A DNA stretch of 64,000 nucleotides, from NCBI GenBank assembly GCA_938005545.1, contig CALKXV010000013.1:1-64000 (forward strand), written 5' to 3'. The translations under genes and the position numbers were made by a program. Origin of the DNA: an uncultured Paracoccaceae bacterium (lineage in GTDB: Bacteria; Pseudomonadota; Alphaproteobacteria; Rhodobacterales; Rhodobacteraceae). Position 1 is the first letter of the stretch, and the number at the start of each line of letters is the position of its first letter. A model generated the notes under the pieces. The model made no database searches and was not told the DNA's origin. It saw nothing but the letters and a program-made list of their open reading frames with translations. Shown in pieces: positions 16,143-24,793 of this stretch.

Positions 16143-17639
16143 TTAGCTGAATTGCGCAATCCACTCGCCGATCAACTGGCGTTGCAACCGTCGCGACCGG
16201 TTGGCCCAAGTCCGTGATCCCGCCGGTCGCTCGCGTTGCTCAACCGGAACCGCATCGCGTCGCTCGATATCGGCCGTCAGAATGGAAAACGCCAAATCGC
16301 GACCCTTTGAATTGGTCACAACACCCGCAAGGGACGAGACGAAATTCAGGGTTCCGGTCTTTGCACGCACCAGCACGCCCTTGGGCACCGCGGTGTCCTC
16401 ACGCGTCAGGTTCACTGTCTTCAACAGTGGCGCAATGCCCCGACTTTTCGCCATGATCGTGGCCATCCCGTTCGGCGATATGTTCGATCCGTACCCGAGC
16501 CCCGAGTGATCAACAAACCGCATCCCGGCAACGCCATAGTTCGCCATGCACCACCCGCCCATACACGCACCCGAGGCTTCCAAATCCGCAACCTCGCCAA
16601 ACGTGCGGCTGGCCGTCAAACCCGTGGCTTCCGCAGTCAGGTTGGTTGAAAACTTCAACATATTCTGCACCAACGGCACCAAATTATCACTGCTGACCGA
16701 AACCAATTCCTGCGTCTCTGGCAAAACCGAAACCACTTCGGCGGGCTTCAAAACAATGCCGTTTGACCGCGCCAAAGTCCGAAACACATCGCCTGCATAT
16801 AACGCCGGATACCGCACCGGTAACCACCGCGCCCCATCCTTGCCAAGCGCCCAGTCCGCGACCGACCATTGATCCCGCGAGCCCCAATCCCGATAACCAA
16901 ACACAGGCGCTTTCCGCTCAACAATCGACATCCGCGACACAGCGGTCGACGGGCTGAAATTGCGGCTTCGCGCATGCATCGTGATGTCGTATGCACCCTT
17001 GGTTTTGCGCCATTGGAAATGCACACGGTTGAAATTCAAATTCAAACCGCCGTAGCTCGGATTATAAGCCACATGATCAGGCTGACCGAAATCAATCCGC
17101 TTGCCACGCGGCAAGGCACTTGCCCAAAGCAGAAACCGCCCCGTCACTTCCGTAATACCGGCCTCACGCAACGCCTTGGCCAAATCCGCCAATCGGTCCG
17201 TATCCAACGTCGGATCACCGCCACCCGCCAGGATAAGATCACCTTGAAGGCGCCCCTTCACCACAGGCCCCGTCGCCAGAACCCGCGTTTGAAACTGATG
17301 GTTGCCGCCCAAACGGTCGATGGCAAACAGCGCGGTCACCACCTTCAGCGTCGATGCAGGCGGCAAGGCAATCCCGCCAAAACGCGCCTCCAGAACCTCA
17401 CCCGTCTTGGCGTCGACCACCGAAAATCCAACCGCACCACTCAAATTGGCAGCCCGAACAAGGGCTTCGCTCCGCGACGTTCTTGGCTCAGCGGCGGCAA
17501 CGGCCAGTTTTTGCAAATTGGGACGTGGACGTGGTCGCCCTGTTGTTTCCGGCGTTGCCGCAAAAACACTGCCGCCAGCAGCGGTCAAAACGCCCGTCAC
17601 CACAGAGCGGCGCGTCATCAAATGAGGCTTGCGCGTCAT
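16143..17639 (-). CDS. dacB: D-alanyl-D-alanine carboxypeptidase/endopeptidase (PBP4 type)
   Basis: The 498-residue protein belongs to peptidase family S13, which trims or cuts peptidoglycan cross-links in the periplasm. The three penicillin-binding motifs are present: STLK in LPPASTLKVVTALFA (about residues 95-98), the SxN motif as STN in MLKFSTNLTAE, and KTG in VRAKTGTLNFVSSLAG near 415. The N-terminus has a paired-Arg, Tat-like signal (TRRSVVTGVLTAAGGSVFA). It lies 76 bases after nadD on the same strand and may share its transcript. Confidence 0.93.
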   Translation of the reverse strand: MTRKPHLMTRRSVVTGVLTAAGGSVFAATPETTGRPRPRPNLQKLAVAAAEPRTSRSEALVRAANLSGAVGFSVVDAKTGEVLEARFGGIALPPASTLKVVTALFAIDRLGGNHQFQTRVLATGPVVKGRLQGDLILAGGGDPTLDTDRLADLAKALREAGITEVTGRFLLWASALPRGKRIDFGQPDHVAYNPSYGGLNLNFNRVHFQWRKTKGAYDITMHARSRNFSPSTAVSRMSIVERKAPVFGYRDWGSRDQWSVADWALGKDGARWLPVRYPALYAGDVFRTLARSNGIVLKPAEVVSVLPETQELVSVSSDNLVPLVQNMLKFSTNLTAEATGLTASRTFGEVADLEASGACMGGWCMANYGVAGMRFVDHSGLGYGSNISPNGMATIMAKSRGIAPLLKTVNLTREDTAVPKGVLVRAKTGTLNFVSSLAGVVTNSKGRDLAFSILTADIERRDAVPVEQRERPAGSRTWANRSRRLQRQLIGEWIAQFS

Positions 17640-17715
17640 ACCGGGTTTATCCGGCCATCGTGGATGCGAAACAAGCGGCTTTCGGATTCAGATACGCGAT
17701 TGTGATTTCTCGGGC

Positions 17716-18321
17716 TCAATCCGTGGCCCACCCGCCAGAGGCGCGAATACCAGTCGAAGACAGATCGCTCATCGGAACGTTTAAAAACGCCCATGCCGGG
17801 GCCTCCTTCAGCGCCAATACCCGCGCATTCCGGGACTTTACGCGGTGCGCGCGAAACTGCCGCGCCGCCAAAGACGTGCGCGCAGAAATTCGCTGTCCGG
17901 GCCGCGCCAAAACCGCCAAAGGCAATAAATACATGATCTCGCGCCAATTCTCCCAACGGTGAAAATCCGCCAGATTATCCGCCCCCATTAACCAAACAAA
18001 GTTCACGCCCGGATAACGGTCCATCAAGGTCGTCAGGGTTTGATAGGTAAACCGCGTCCCCATCTGCGCTTCCAAATCCGTAATCTGCACACGCGGATGC
18101 ACCATCACCTCACCCGCCCGCGCCATCCGTTCCGGCAAAGGCGCAGGCCCCCGCGCTTTCAAAGGGTTACCCGGCGACACCAGCCACCAAACTTCGTCCA
18201 GCCCCAGCCGTTTCAAGGCCTCGCGCGTGATATGCGCATGCCCGTCGTGAGCCGGATCGAACGATCCACCCAAAAGCCCGATACACATGCCGGGCCGCGC
18301 AAAAGGAAATCCGCTTCTCAT
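17716..18321 (-). CDS. nadD: Nicotinate-nucleotide adenylyltransferase
   Basis: NadD converts nicotinate mononucleotide and ATP to deamido-NAD. The 201-residue protein has the nucleotidyltransferase motif [17 protein letters not shown] (about 14-30, containing the GxFxPxHxGH core) and the SSTGIRAS signature near the C-terminus (compare ISSTxIR). Start 18321 is uncertain; an internal ATG 33 bases downstream (MCIGLLGG) would give a more typical N-terminus. The usual rsfS partner is not adjacent. Confidence 0.94.
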   Translation of the reverse strand: MRSGFPFARPGMCIGLLGGSFDPAHDGHAHITREALKRLGLDEVWWLVSPGNPLKARGPAPLPERMARAGEVMVHPRVQITDLEAQMGTRFTYQTLTTLMDRYPGVNFVWLMGADNLADFHRWENWREIMYLLPLAVLARPGQRISARTSLAARQFRAHRVKSRNARVLALKEAPAWAFLNVPMSDLSSTGIRASGGWATD

Positions 18322-18382
18322 GTGTCAGGCGTGGTGTCTGCCCCAGCGTCCAATGTCCAGCAAAAACGAAATGCACGTCGCC

Positions 18383-18399
18383 TTGGGGCAAAGCCCCAA
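18383..18399. repeat. Short GC-rich hairpin between nadD and the aldo/keto reductase
   Basis: TTGGGGC (18383-18389) and GCCCCAA (18393-18399) flank AAA. There is no T run, so it is not a classical terminator. It may be a REP-like hairpin related to the one at 22131-22160. Confidence 0.55.
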
Positions 18400-18436
18400 A
18401 CACATCGAAAGTGTGCGCCAAAGGCGCTCCGCCAGA

Positions 18437-19492
18437 TTAAACTTCTTCCGAAGACCGGGCCCACAAATTGATCAGATTGTCGTCCAAAGCCCGCGCATCA
18501 ATCGCAGTCAACTCGTCTTGGGTGAACTCAAGGTTGCCCACCGCAGCCACGCAATCCTCGATCTGACTGACTTTCGACGCCCCGATCAACGCCGTCGTCA
18601 CGCGTTCACCACGCAACACCCAAGCCAGCGCCATCTGCGCCAAAGTCTGCCCCCGCGCTTCTGCAATCGCGTTTAACGCTTTCAACCGTTCGATCACATC
18701 GTCGGACAGGTGATGCGGCAACAGGGACTTGCCTTGGGTCGCCCGGCTGCCGTCTGGAATCCCGTTCAGATACTTGCCGGTCAGCAACCCCTGGGCCAGT
18801 GGCGTAAAGGCAATCGACCCGACACCCAATTCCTCAAGCGTGTCCAACAATCCATCCCGCTCAACCCAGCGGTTAAGGATATTATAGCTCGGTTGGTGGA
18901 TCAGACAGGGCGTGCCCAGATCGTTCAGGATCGCCACCGCGTCCTTTGTCCGTTCGGTGTTGTAAGACGAAATCCCAACATATTGCGCCCGCCCCGACCG
19001 CACGATGTGATCCAGGGCGCCCATGGTTTCTTCCAATGGCGTGTCGGGATCAAACCGATGCGAATAGAAAATATCGACGTAATCCAGACCCATCCGTTTC
19101 AGCGACTGGTCGCAAGACGCAATCACATACTTCCGGGCGCCGAATTCGCCATAAGGCCCCGGCCACATCAAATATCCGGCCTTGGATGAAATCACCAACT
19201 CATCGCGATAACCGGCAAAATCCGTCGCCAGTATCTCGCCAAATGCTTCCTCCGCAGATCCCGGAGGTGGGCCGTAATTGTTCGCCAGATCGAAATGCGT
19301 GATCCCATGATCAAACGCCGACCGGCACAGATCGCGCTTCAATTCATGAGGCGTGTCGCCGCCAAAGTTGTGCCATAACCCAAGGCTGATCGCGGGCAGT
19401 CGCAGGCCTGAGCGGCCACAACGGCGATACGCCATCTTCTCATAACGTGAATCGGCGGGCGAATAGCGGGGGGTTGGGGCTGGTCTGATCAT
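18437..19492 (-). CDS. Aldo/keto reductase (YghZ/Kv-beta-like)
   Basis: The 351-residue NADP(H)-dependent TIM-barrel reductase has the catalytic tetrad residues in context: FDLANNYGPPPGSAEEAFG (Asp and Tyr), VISSKAGY (Lys) and IFYSHRFDP (His). The C-terminal cofactor-binding region IGASKVSQIEDCVAA follows. The MAYRRCGRSGLRLPAISLGLWHNFG start and the GPYGEFGARKYVIASCDQSLKRM insert resemble E. coli YghZ, which reduces methylglyoxal-like aldehydes. ATG 19492 is preferred over the 40-residue extension to 19612. Confidence 0.92.
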   Translation of the reverse strand: MIRPAPTPRYSPADSRYEKMAYRRCGRSGLRLPAISLGLWHNFGGDTPHELKRDLCRSAFDHGITHFDLANNYGPPPGSAEEAFGEILATDFAGYRDELVISSKAGYLMWPGPYGEFGARKYVIASCDQSLKRMGLDYVDIFYSHRFDPDTPLEETMGALDHIVRSGRAQYVGISSYNTERTKDAVAILNDLGTPCLIHQPSYNILNRWVERDGLLDTLEELGVGSIAFTPLAQGLLTGKYLNGIPDGSRATQGKSLLPHHLSDDVIERLKALNAIAEARGQTLAQMALAWVLRGERVTTALIGASKVSQIEDCVAAVGNLEFTQDELTAIDARALDDNLINLWARSSEEV

Positions 19493-19560
19493 ACCCCGTT
19501 TCTTGGCCCAACGGGTCGGACTGTCAATCGCCCCATCCCAGAAATCCGGCGTTTGACGCC

Positions 19561-19878
19561 CTAAAGAACGACGGGCGAGCCATGCGGCGTGCGCCGATAG
19601 GCCTCTTCCCAATCCCCCTTTCGGGCATCCAACTCATCCCGCTCCAGCGGCACCACTGTTTCCAGCGCCACAAGTGCCGCCTTGTAATATGTGTCCTCGC
19701 TATCCGCTTTCCCCGCCTCGGTCGCCTCCGTCAAAGCCGCCCCAAGCGCATCTGCCCATTGGGTCGCCGTCACATGGCCCGCGCGGATCAAAGCCTGCGC
19801 ACTCGCCAAAACCTGGGCATGCCAGGGTTCCACAAAGGCGTGACCCAAGGGCGCAAGCGGATCATCAGGCGCTTGCAA
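19561..19878 (-). CDS. Nitrile hydratase accessory (activator) protein
   Basis: The roughly 105-residue protein matches the small nitrile hydratase accessory family. That family loads the metal into the alpha subunit and resembles the N-terminal part of the beta subunit (FVEPWHAQVLASAQALIRAGHVTATQWADALGAAL, then YYKAALVALETVV). No ATG fits. The best start is TTG 19878, which overlaps the end of nthB and follows GGGAG by about six bases; the open frame continues upstream only as an nthB shadow. It is the third gene of the operon, as in other NHase clusters. Confidence 0.82.
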   Translation of the reverse strand: MQAPDDPLAPLGHAFVEPWHAQVLASAQALIRAGHVTATQWADALGAALTEATEAGKADSEDTYYKAALVALETVVPLERDELDARKGDWEEAYRRTPHGSPVVL

Positions 19879-20512
19879 GATAAGGCTCCCAAAGATCCAA
19901 ACACACGACGTCCTCGGCCGCTTCGGCATCCGACCACAGATCGCCCGCGCGAAATTCAACGGTGTAAAGATGTTCCGCCCTATGATCGCCCCGCGCCCCG
20001 GTATCTGCAAAAACATGCGCACCGTGATGCGCAATCACCTTGCCACGCGCGCCGCGCGCATAACTTGGCAACCGCGTATGGCCCGCCGAAGGCCGCGCAT
20101 CGGTCACCACCGGATCACCCAACTGAAACGCAGGTTGCGCGTCGATCTCCCGGCTGAAATCCACACTCAGCGCCCGCTGCATCGCCTCACACTCATCCAC
20201 AGACACCACCGGCGGCGACGCGCCCCGAACAGCCGCCTTGCCACTCACACACTCCGCCAAGGTGTATGCACCCGCATCAATACCCAACGCCATGTTGTTC
20301 GCATTCCACTTCTGGAAGTACGGCACCGACAGATAAACGGCTGGCGGCATGGTTTCCAAAGCATGACGAAACCAATCGATCGTAACGCCCGGCGTCGTCA
20401 CCAGTTTGGTCAAGGCCCACTGACGCCGTTCCCAATCATCGCGATATTCCGGGCTATCCACCTCGATGGGCCCAAAGCTCTCCTTGCCACCCAGATCCTG
20501 CGGGCCATCCAT
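19865..20512 (-). CDS. nthB: Nitrile hydratase subunit beta
   Basis: The 215-residue subunit starts MDGPQDLGGKESFGPI, the family-specific beginning, with the VYLSVPYFQKWNANNM helix (about 65-80). It ends in the SH3-like domain (FQLGDPVVTDARPSAGHTRLPSYARGARGKV..HRAEHLYTVEF) that packs on the alpha subunit. Together they hydrate nitriles to amides. ATG 20512 shares one base with the nthA stop (TGATG), giving tight coupling. At 215 residues it is close to the family norm. Confidence 0.94.
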   Translation of the reverse strand: MDGPQDLGGKESFGPIEVDSPEYRDDWERRQWALTKLVTTPGVTIDWFRHALETMPPAVYLSVPYFQKWNANNMALGIDAGAYTLAECVSGKAAVRGASPPVVSVDECEAMQRALSVDFSREIDAQPAFQLGDPVVTDARPSAGHTRLPSYARGARGKVIAHHGAHVFADTGARGDHRAEHLYTVEFRAGDLWSDAEAAEDVVCLDLWEPYLASA

Positions 20513-21153
20513 CAGCTCGGCTCCAAAGCAAGATCGCGCGCGGTGCCGATCATACTGTCGCGTGTAATGATGGCCGCCAGTTGGTCCGCGCTCCATCCTT
20601 CGGTACCGGCCGGGCGCTCGGGGATCACAAGATACCTAAGCTCGGCCGTCGAATCCCAAACCCGCACTTTCACATCCGCACCCAGCTCAACACCAAATTC
20701 CGCCAATACCGCCCGCGGTTCCTTTACAGCCCGCGCGCGATAGGCGGCTGACCGATACCAGATCGGCGACATGCCAAGCAGCGAAAACGGATAGCAGGAA
20801 CACAAGGTACACACGACCAGATTGTGCGTATCGGCCGTGTTCTGCACCGCCTTGGTATGCTCCGTCGCATGCCCCTCATACCCGAAATCCTTCACCGCCT
20901 GCCCCGCATCCTCCATCAGACGCGCATGGTATTCAGGCTCCGTCCAGGCCCGCGCGATGACTTCCGCCCCGCGCTTGGGGCCAATACGCTCGGCATAAAG
21001 CTCAATCCAATTGTCGATGCTTTCCTGCGCAACAAGGCCCTTCTCAACGACCAGACTTTCAAGCGCCTTCACGCGCAACGCCGGGTCCGAGGGCAGATGG
21101 GTATGAAGATCACGGTGGATCTTCTCGATGGCTTTGGTGTCAAAACTGGGCAT
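20512..21153 (-). CDS. nthA: Nitrile hydratase subunit alpha (cobalt type)
   Basis: The 213-residue alpha subunit carries the metal-binding claw VCTLCSCYPFSLLG (about residues 106-119). The Thr in CTLCSC marks the cobalt enzymes (iron enzymes have Ser), and two of the cysteines become oxidised to sulfinic and sulfenic acids in the family. The PIWYRSAAYRARAVKEPRAVL segment that follows is also diagnostic. Gene order is alpha, beta, activator. No amidase gene lies beside the operon to use the amide product. Confidence 0.95.
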   Translation of the reverse strand: MPSFDTKAIEKIHRDLHTHLPSDPALRVKALESLVVEKGLVAQESIDNWIELYAERIGPKRGAEVIARAWTEPEYHARLMEDAGQAVKDFGYEGHATEHTKAVQNTADTHNLVVCTLCSCYPFSLLGMSPIWYRSAAYRARAVKEPRAVLAEFGVELGADVKVRVWDSTAELRYLVIPERPAGTEGWSADQLAAIITRDSMIGTARDLALEPS

Positions 21154-21251
21154 GGATCAATCAGACCGCCCCACGACGGCAACGTCAAGCACCCGCACGG
21201 GTCAAACTCTCGTTAACCCTGAATTCAGACTTCGAGGCGCATGCAATTCCC

Positions 21252-22076
21252 ATGCAAACCGCGCGCCAACTCCCCCTGCAACAGCACCCGAGCTTCGCCG
21301 CCGCCGTGCGCCAGCTTGGCGCAAAAACCCGCGCGATTGATCTTCCGGGCTCGGAACCCGTGCAAACGATCATCCGATTCGGCCTGCGCTTCGCATCCCG
21401 TGGCCCAATCTGGCACAATACCCCCGGCAAACCTGAAACCGACGCCCTAAGACGCTCAGGCCTGCACCTGATCAACAGCAACGGCGGCGATGAAACCACC
21501 TTCAAAACCGCAGGCTATCGCCAGATCATTGCACCGCGCCACGTGGCGGAATGGTCAATCCTTGGCACCCCCGACGATCGCATGAAACGCCTGAAAGGCA
21601 AATGGCGCAACGGGCTCCGCCGCGGCCTAAAACACCCCCAAACCATCCAAAAAGAGACCTTCCGCCCAAGACGTCACCGCTGGCTTCTGGACGCCGATCT
21701 GAAACAACAAAAATCCAAAGGCTTCCGTAACCTGCCGCAAACATTCCTAACCGCCTTTGACGCCGAAAACCCCGGCAACACCTGCGTCTACACAGCCTAC
21801 GAAAAAGGCGAACCCATCGCCGCCATGCTGTTCTTGCTGCACGGCAAAGTCGCTACTTACCATTTGGGCTGGACCGGCCCCTTGGGACGCGCCCGCGCCT
21901 CACACCATGCGATCCTCATGCACGCCGCCGATGTGTTGTCCCGCCAGTCCATCGAACGCATCGACCTTGGCACAATCGACTTCGAAAACGCCAAAGGCCT
22001 CGCCCACTTCAAACGCGGCACCGGCGCCACCCTACGCCCCTTGGGCGGCACATGGGCGCGGGTGCCGTGGCTCTAA
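21252..22076 (+). CDS. FemAB/GNAT-like acyltransferase
   Basis: The 274-residue protein has the Acetyltransf_6/FemAB-type C-terminal domain: RLKGKWRNGLRRGLKHP (about 114-130, the conserved K-x-R/N-L pattern), CVYTAYEKGEPIAAMLFLLHGKVATYHLGWT (about 178-208) and LGTIDFENAKGLAHFKRGTGAT (about 240-260). Proteins of this kind transfer amino-acyl or acyl groups; the acceptor is unknown. It diverges from nthA, sharing a 98-base gap. Confidence 0.82.
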   Translation: MQTARQLPLQQHPSFAAAVRQLGAKTRAIDLPGSEPVQTIIRFGLRFASRGPIWHNTPGKPETDALRRSGLHLINSNGGDETTFKTAGYRQIIAPRHVAEWSILGTPDDRMKRLKGKWRNGLRRGLKHPQTIQKETFRPRRHRWLLDADLKQQKSKGFRNLPQTFLTAFDAENPGNTCVYTAYEKGEPIAAMLFLLHGKVATYHLGWTGPLGRARASHHAILMHAADVLSRQSIERIDLGTIDFENAKGLAHFKRGTGATLRPLGGTWARVPWL

Positions 22077-22110
22077 TCCCAACACTTTAAATAAAATTGT
22101 GCTTCTTCTG

Positions 22111-22162
22111 TCCAAAATACTTCGGGGGAATTGGCCCTTGGGCCAAGGGGGCAGAGCCCCAA
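22111..22162. repeat. REP-like intergenic hairpin element
   Basis: The stretch holds CCAAAATACTTCGGGGG and then two adjacent perfect hairpins: TTGGCCC-TT-GGGCCAA (22131-22146) and GGGGC-AGA-GCCCC (22148-22160). From memory, similar AAATACT..GGGGG..GGGGC-GCCCC elements occur between genes in many Rhodobacteraceae. It lies between two convergent genes and could end transcription or bind proteins. Confidence 0.6.
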
Positions 22163-23053
22163 CTAACGCCCAATCCAAGGGATCGAAACATCCCCTTTTT
22201 TTGCCGCCTGAAGTCCTGGCTCCCAATACTCAACGCTTTCATAGAGATAACGGAATCCGGCGAACAATGGCCCCGAAACCTGCTCCGGCATGCCACGAAT
22301 ATCGGCCCACTGCTTTTCATAGCGGAATTCCGAACTGTCACGAACGTCCGAATTCCGCATGGAGTCCAAAACAACCAACGCCAGACAAGGCACATGCCCA
22401 AAGTCGCCCGGAACATGGCTGACCAAACTCACCACCTCACGAGGAAAGGTCGGGTCATCCTTAGGAAATGCCAAGGTCTCGCTGGCCAACACCTCTTCAA
22501 GCGCTTCTTTGTGGCGTCGGGCCTCATCGCCGTAGTCAGCATGTGACACCGCTTCTATGGCATCAGCGGTCATTGACCTTGCGACAGGGATCAACAGCGC
22601 CTCCACCTCACCCAACCCCCGTGTCAAGAAATCCGCCACCTTTGGCCGGACGCTTCGGCCTTCCCATTCCAAATGGCGTAAATGCCGAAACCCATTAACC
22701 AACCCGGCGCGCACCTCTGGCAAGACAGTACGGAAAACCGGCTCACCCGCCTCCCATATCCACAATAAATCCTTATCCAGCGTGCCGCTTTCCAAGGCAT
22801 CAATCAGTAAAACGGCCACCGCCGCCAAAGCCGCGGCCCGACCATCCTCCAGGTTCATCGCCGCAATCCAAAGCGCATCACGGCTCCGATCACTCAACGC
22901 TTCGAAATCTTGCGCGCGCCCAAACGGCTCCAGTTCTGCCAATACGGCACGATCCCCAGCGGCAATCCCCTCCAAAGCGGGCGCCCGAAAGTGCCCCACC
23001 ACACGCCGCAAATCCATCAGCGCCTGAAACTCTCTGAAATTCGGCATCCACAT
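22163..23053 (-). CDS. Hypothetical protein, helical, no recognised family
   Basis: The 296-residue protein is mostly alpha-helical with evenly spaced Leu/Ala/Glu (for example AAALAAVAVLLIDALESGTLDKDLLWIWEAGEPVF at about 75-110, and RRHKEALEEVLASETLAFPKDDP). It has no signal peptide and no motif I recognise. The C-terminal half has YLYESVEYWEPGLQAAKKGD. Start 23053 or the second Met at 23047 are equally likely. It diverges from ettA and converges on the REP-like element. It uses codons like its neighbours and looks native. Confidence 0.7.
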   Translation of the reverse strand: MWMPNFREFQALMDLRRVVGHFRAPALEGIAAGDRAVLAELEPFGRAQDFEALSDRSRDALWIAAMNLEDGRAAALAAVAVLLIDALESGTLDKDLLWIWEAGEPVFRTVLPEVRAGLVNGFRHLRHLEWEGRSVRPKVADFLTRGLGEVEALLIPVARSMTADAIEAVSHADYGDEARRHKEALEEVLASETLAFPKDDPTFPREVVSLVSHVPGDFGHVPCLALVVLDSMRNSDVRDSSEFRYEKQWADIRGMPEQVSGPLFAGFRYLYESVEYWEPGLQAAKKGDVSIPWIGR

Positions 23054-23137
23054 GATCGCTTGTTACCCCAAGTCGATTGCCCTTGCACTTCCAATTGGCT
23101 ATCTCACAAGCCGATCAAACGTTTCAAAGGATGTGTC

Positions 23138-24793
23138 ATGGCTGCCTATCAATACGTCTACCACATGGACGGCGTGTCCAAGACATACCCCGGTGGCAAG
23201 AAGTGCTTTGAAAACATCCGCCTGTCCTTCCTGCCCGGCGTAAAGATCGGCGTGGTCGGCGTCAACGGCGCGGGTAAATCCACTTTGATGAAGATCATGG
23301 CCGGGATGGACAAGGACTTCACCGGCGAAGCCTGGGCCGCAGAAGGGGCCAAAGTCGGTTACCTCCCACAAGAACCCCAGCTCGATGAAACCCTGAACGT
23401 GCGCGACAACATCATGCTGGGCGTCGCCGAGAAAAAGGCCAAGCTCGACAAATACAACGAACTCGCCATGAACTATTCCGACGAAACCGCCGATGAAATG
23501 GCCGCCCTTCAGGATGAAATCGACGCGAACAACCTCTGGGATCTCGACGCCCAGATCGACGTCGCCATGGAAGCCCTCCGCTGCCCCCCCGATGAGGCCG
23601 CTGTCGAAACCCTGTCGGGTGGTGAAAGCCGCCGCGTCGCGCTGTGCAAACTGCTGCTCGAAGCCCCCGACATGCTGCTCTTGGATGAACCGACCAACCA
23701 CCTCGACGCCGAAACCATCGCTTGGCTGCAACAGCACCTGATCGACTACAAAGGCACCATCCTGATCGTCACCCACGACCGCTACTTCCTCGATGACATC
23801 ACCGGCTGGATCCTCGAACTCGACCGGGGCCGCGGCATCCCATACGAAGGCAACTACTCCGCATGGCTCGAACAAAAAGCCAAACGCCTCGAAAAAGAAG
23901 CCAAAGAAGACAAAACCAAGCAGAAAACGCTGGAACGCGAACTCGACTGGATCCGCCAGGGCGCCAAAGCCCGACAGGCCAAACAAAAGGCCCGGATCAA
24001 CGCCTATGAAGATCTCGCCAACCAGTCCGAACGCGAAAAACTCTCGCGCGCCCAGATCATCATCCCCAACGGCCCGCGTCTGGGCCAAAAGGTGATCGAG
24101 GTTGAGAACCTCCAAAAAGCCATGGGCGACAAGCTTTTGATCGAAGACCTCAGCTTCTCCCTTCCCCCCGGCGGCATCGTCGGCGTCATCGGCCCGAACG
24201 GTGCGGGTAAATCCACCCTGTTCCGCATGTTGACGGGGCAGGAAAAACCCGACGGCGGCGAAATCTCATACGGTGACACGGTCGATCTGTCCTACGTCGA
24301 CCAATCCCGCGACGCGCTGACCGGCGACGCCACGGTCTGGGAAGAAATCTCAAGCGGAGGAGAAATCATCCAATTGGGCGATGCCCAGATGAACTCCCGC
24401 GCCTATTGCTCGGCCTTCAACTTCAAAGGTGGCGACCAACAGAAAAAAGTCGGCAGCCTGTCGGGCGGCGAACGCAACCGCGTCCACCTGGCAAAACTCC
24501 TGAAAGCGGGCGGCAACGTCCTCCTCCTCGATGAACCCACCAACGACCTCGACGTCGAAACCCTGAGGGCCCTCGAAGACGCCATCGAAAACTTCGCCGG
24601 CTGCGCCGTGATCATCTCCCACGACCGCTTTTTCCTCGACCGCCTCTGCACGCACATCCTGGCCTTCGAAGGAGACGCCCACGTCGAATGGTTCGAAGGC
24701 AACTTCGAGGACTACGAAGAAGACAAGAAGAAACGGTTAGGAACCGATGCCGCTGAACCCAAACGTCTAAAACACAAGAAATTCACGAGGTAA
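23138..24793 (+). CDS. ettA: Energy-dependent translational throttle protein EttA (ABC-F)
   Basis: EttA is a soluble ABC-F ATPase that binds the ribosomal E site and gates the first elongation steps according to the ADP/ATP ratio. The 551-residue protein has two ABC domains: Walker A GVNGAGKST (about 42-50) and GPNGAGKST (about 351-359), and signatures LSGGESRR and LSGGERNR. Between them is a highly charged linker (EKEAKEDKTKQKTLERELDWIRQGAKARQAKQKARI), the P-site-tRNA-interaction region. ATG 23138 follows AAGGAT and gives the family length (about 555). Its last 11 bases overlap the convergent ATPase gene. Confidence 0.95.
   Translation: MAAYQYVYHMDGVSKTYPGGKKCFENIRLSFLPGVKIGVVGVNGAGKSTLMKIMAGMDKDFTGEAWAAEGAKVGYLPQEPQLDETLNVRDNIMLGVAEKKAKLDKYNELAMNYSDETADEMAALQDEIDANNLWDLDAQIDVAMEALRCPPDEAAVETLSGGESRRVALCKLLLEAPDMLLLDEPTNHLDAETIAWLQQHLIDYKGTILIVTHDRYFLDDITGWILELDRGRGIPYEGNYSAWLEQKAKRLEKEAKEDKTKQKTLERELDWIRQGAKARQAKQKARINAYEDLANQSEREKLSRAQIIIPNGPRLGQKVIEVENLQKAMGDKLLIEDLSFSLPPGGIVGVIGPNGAGKSTLFRMLTGQEKPDGGEISYGDTVDLSYVDQSRDALTGDATVWEEISSGGEIIQLGDAQMNSRAYCSAFNFKGGDQQKKVGSLSGGERNRVHLAKLLKAGGNVLLLDEPTNDLDVETLRALEDAIENFAGCAVIISHDRFFLDRLCTHILAFEGDAHVEWFEGNFEDYEEDKKKRLGTDAAEPKRLKHKKFTR

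Noticed and set aside
22163-22500. Second gene overlapping the end of the hypothetical protein on the plus strand
   Set aside because: The plus-strand frames have biased Arg/Pro/His content typical of shadows and no ribosome site.
23099-24115. 338-codon antisense frame over ettA
   Set aside because: A shadow of the ABC-F gene with biased composition and no domain.
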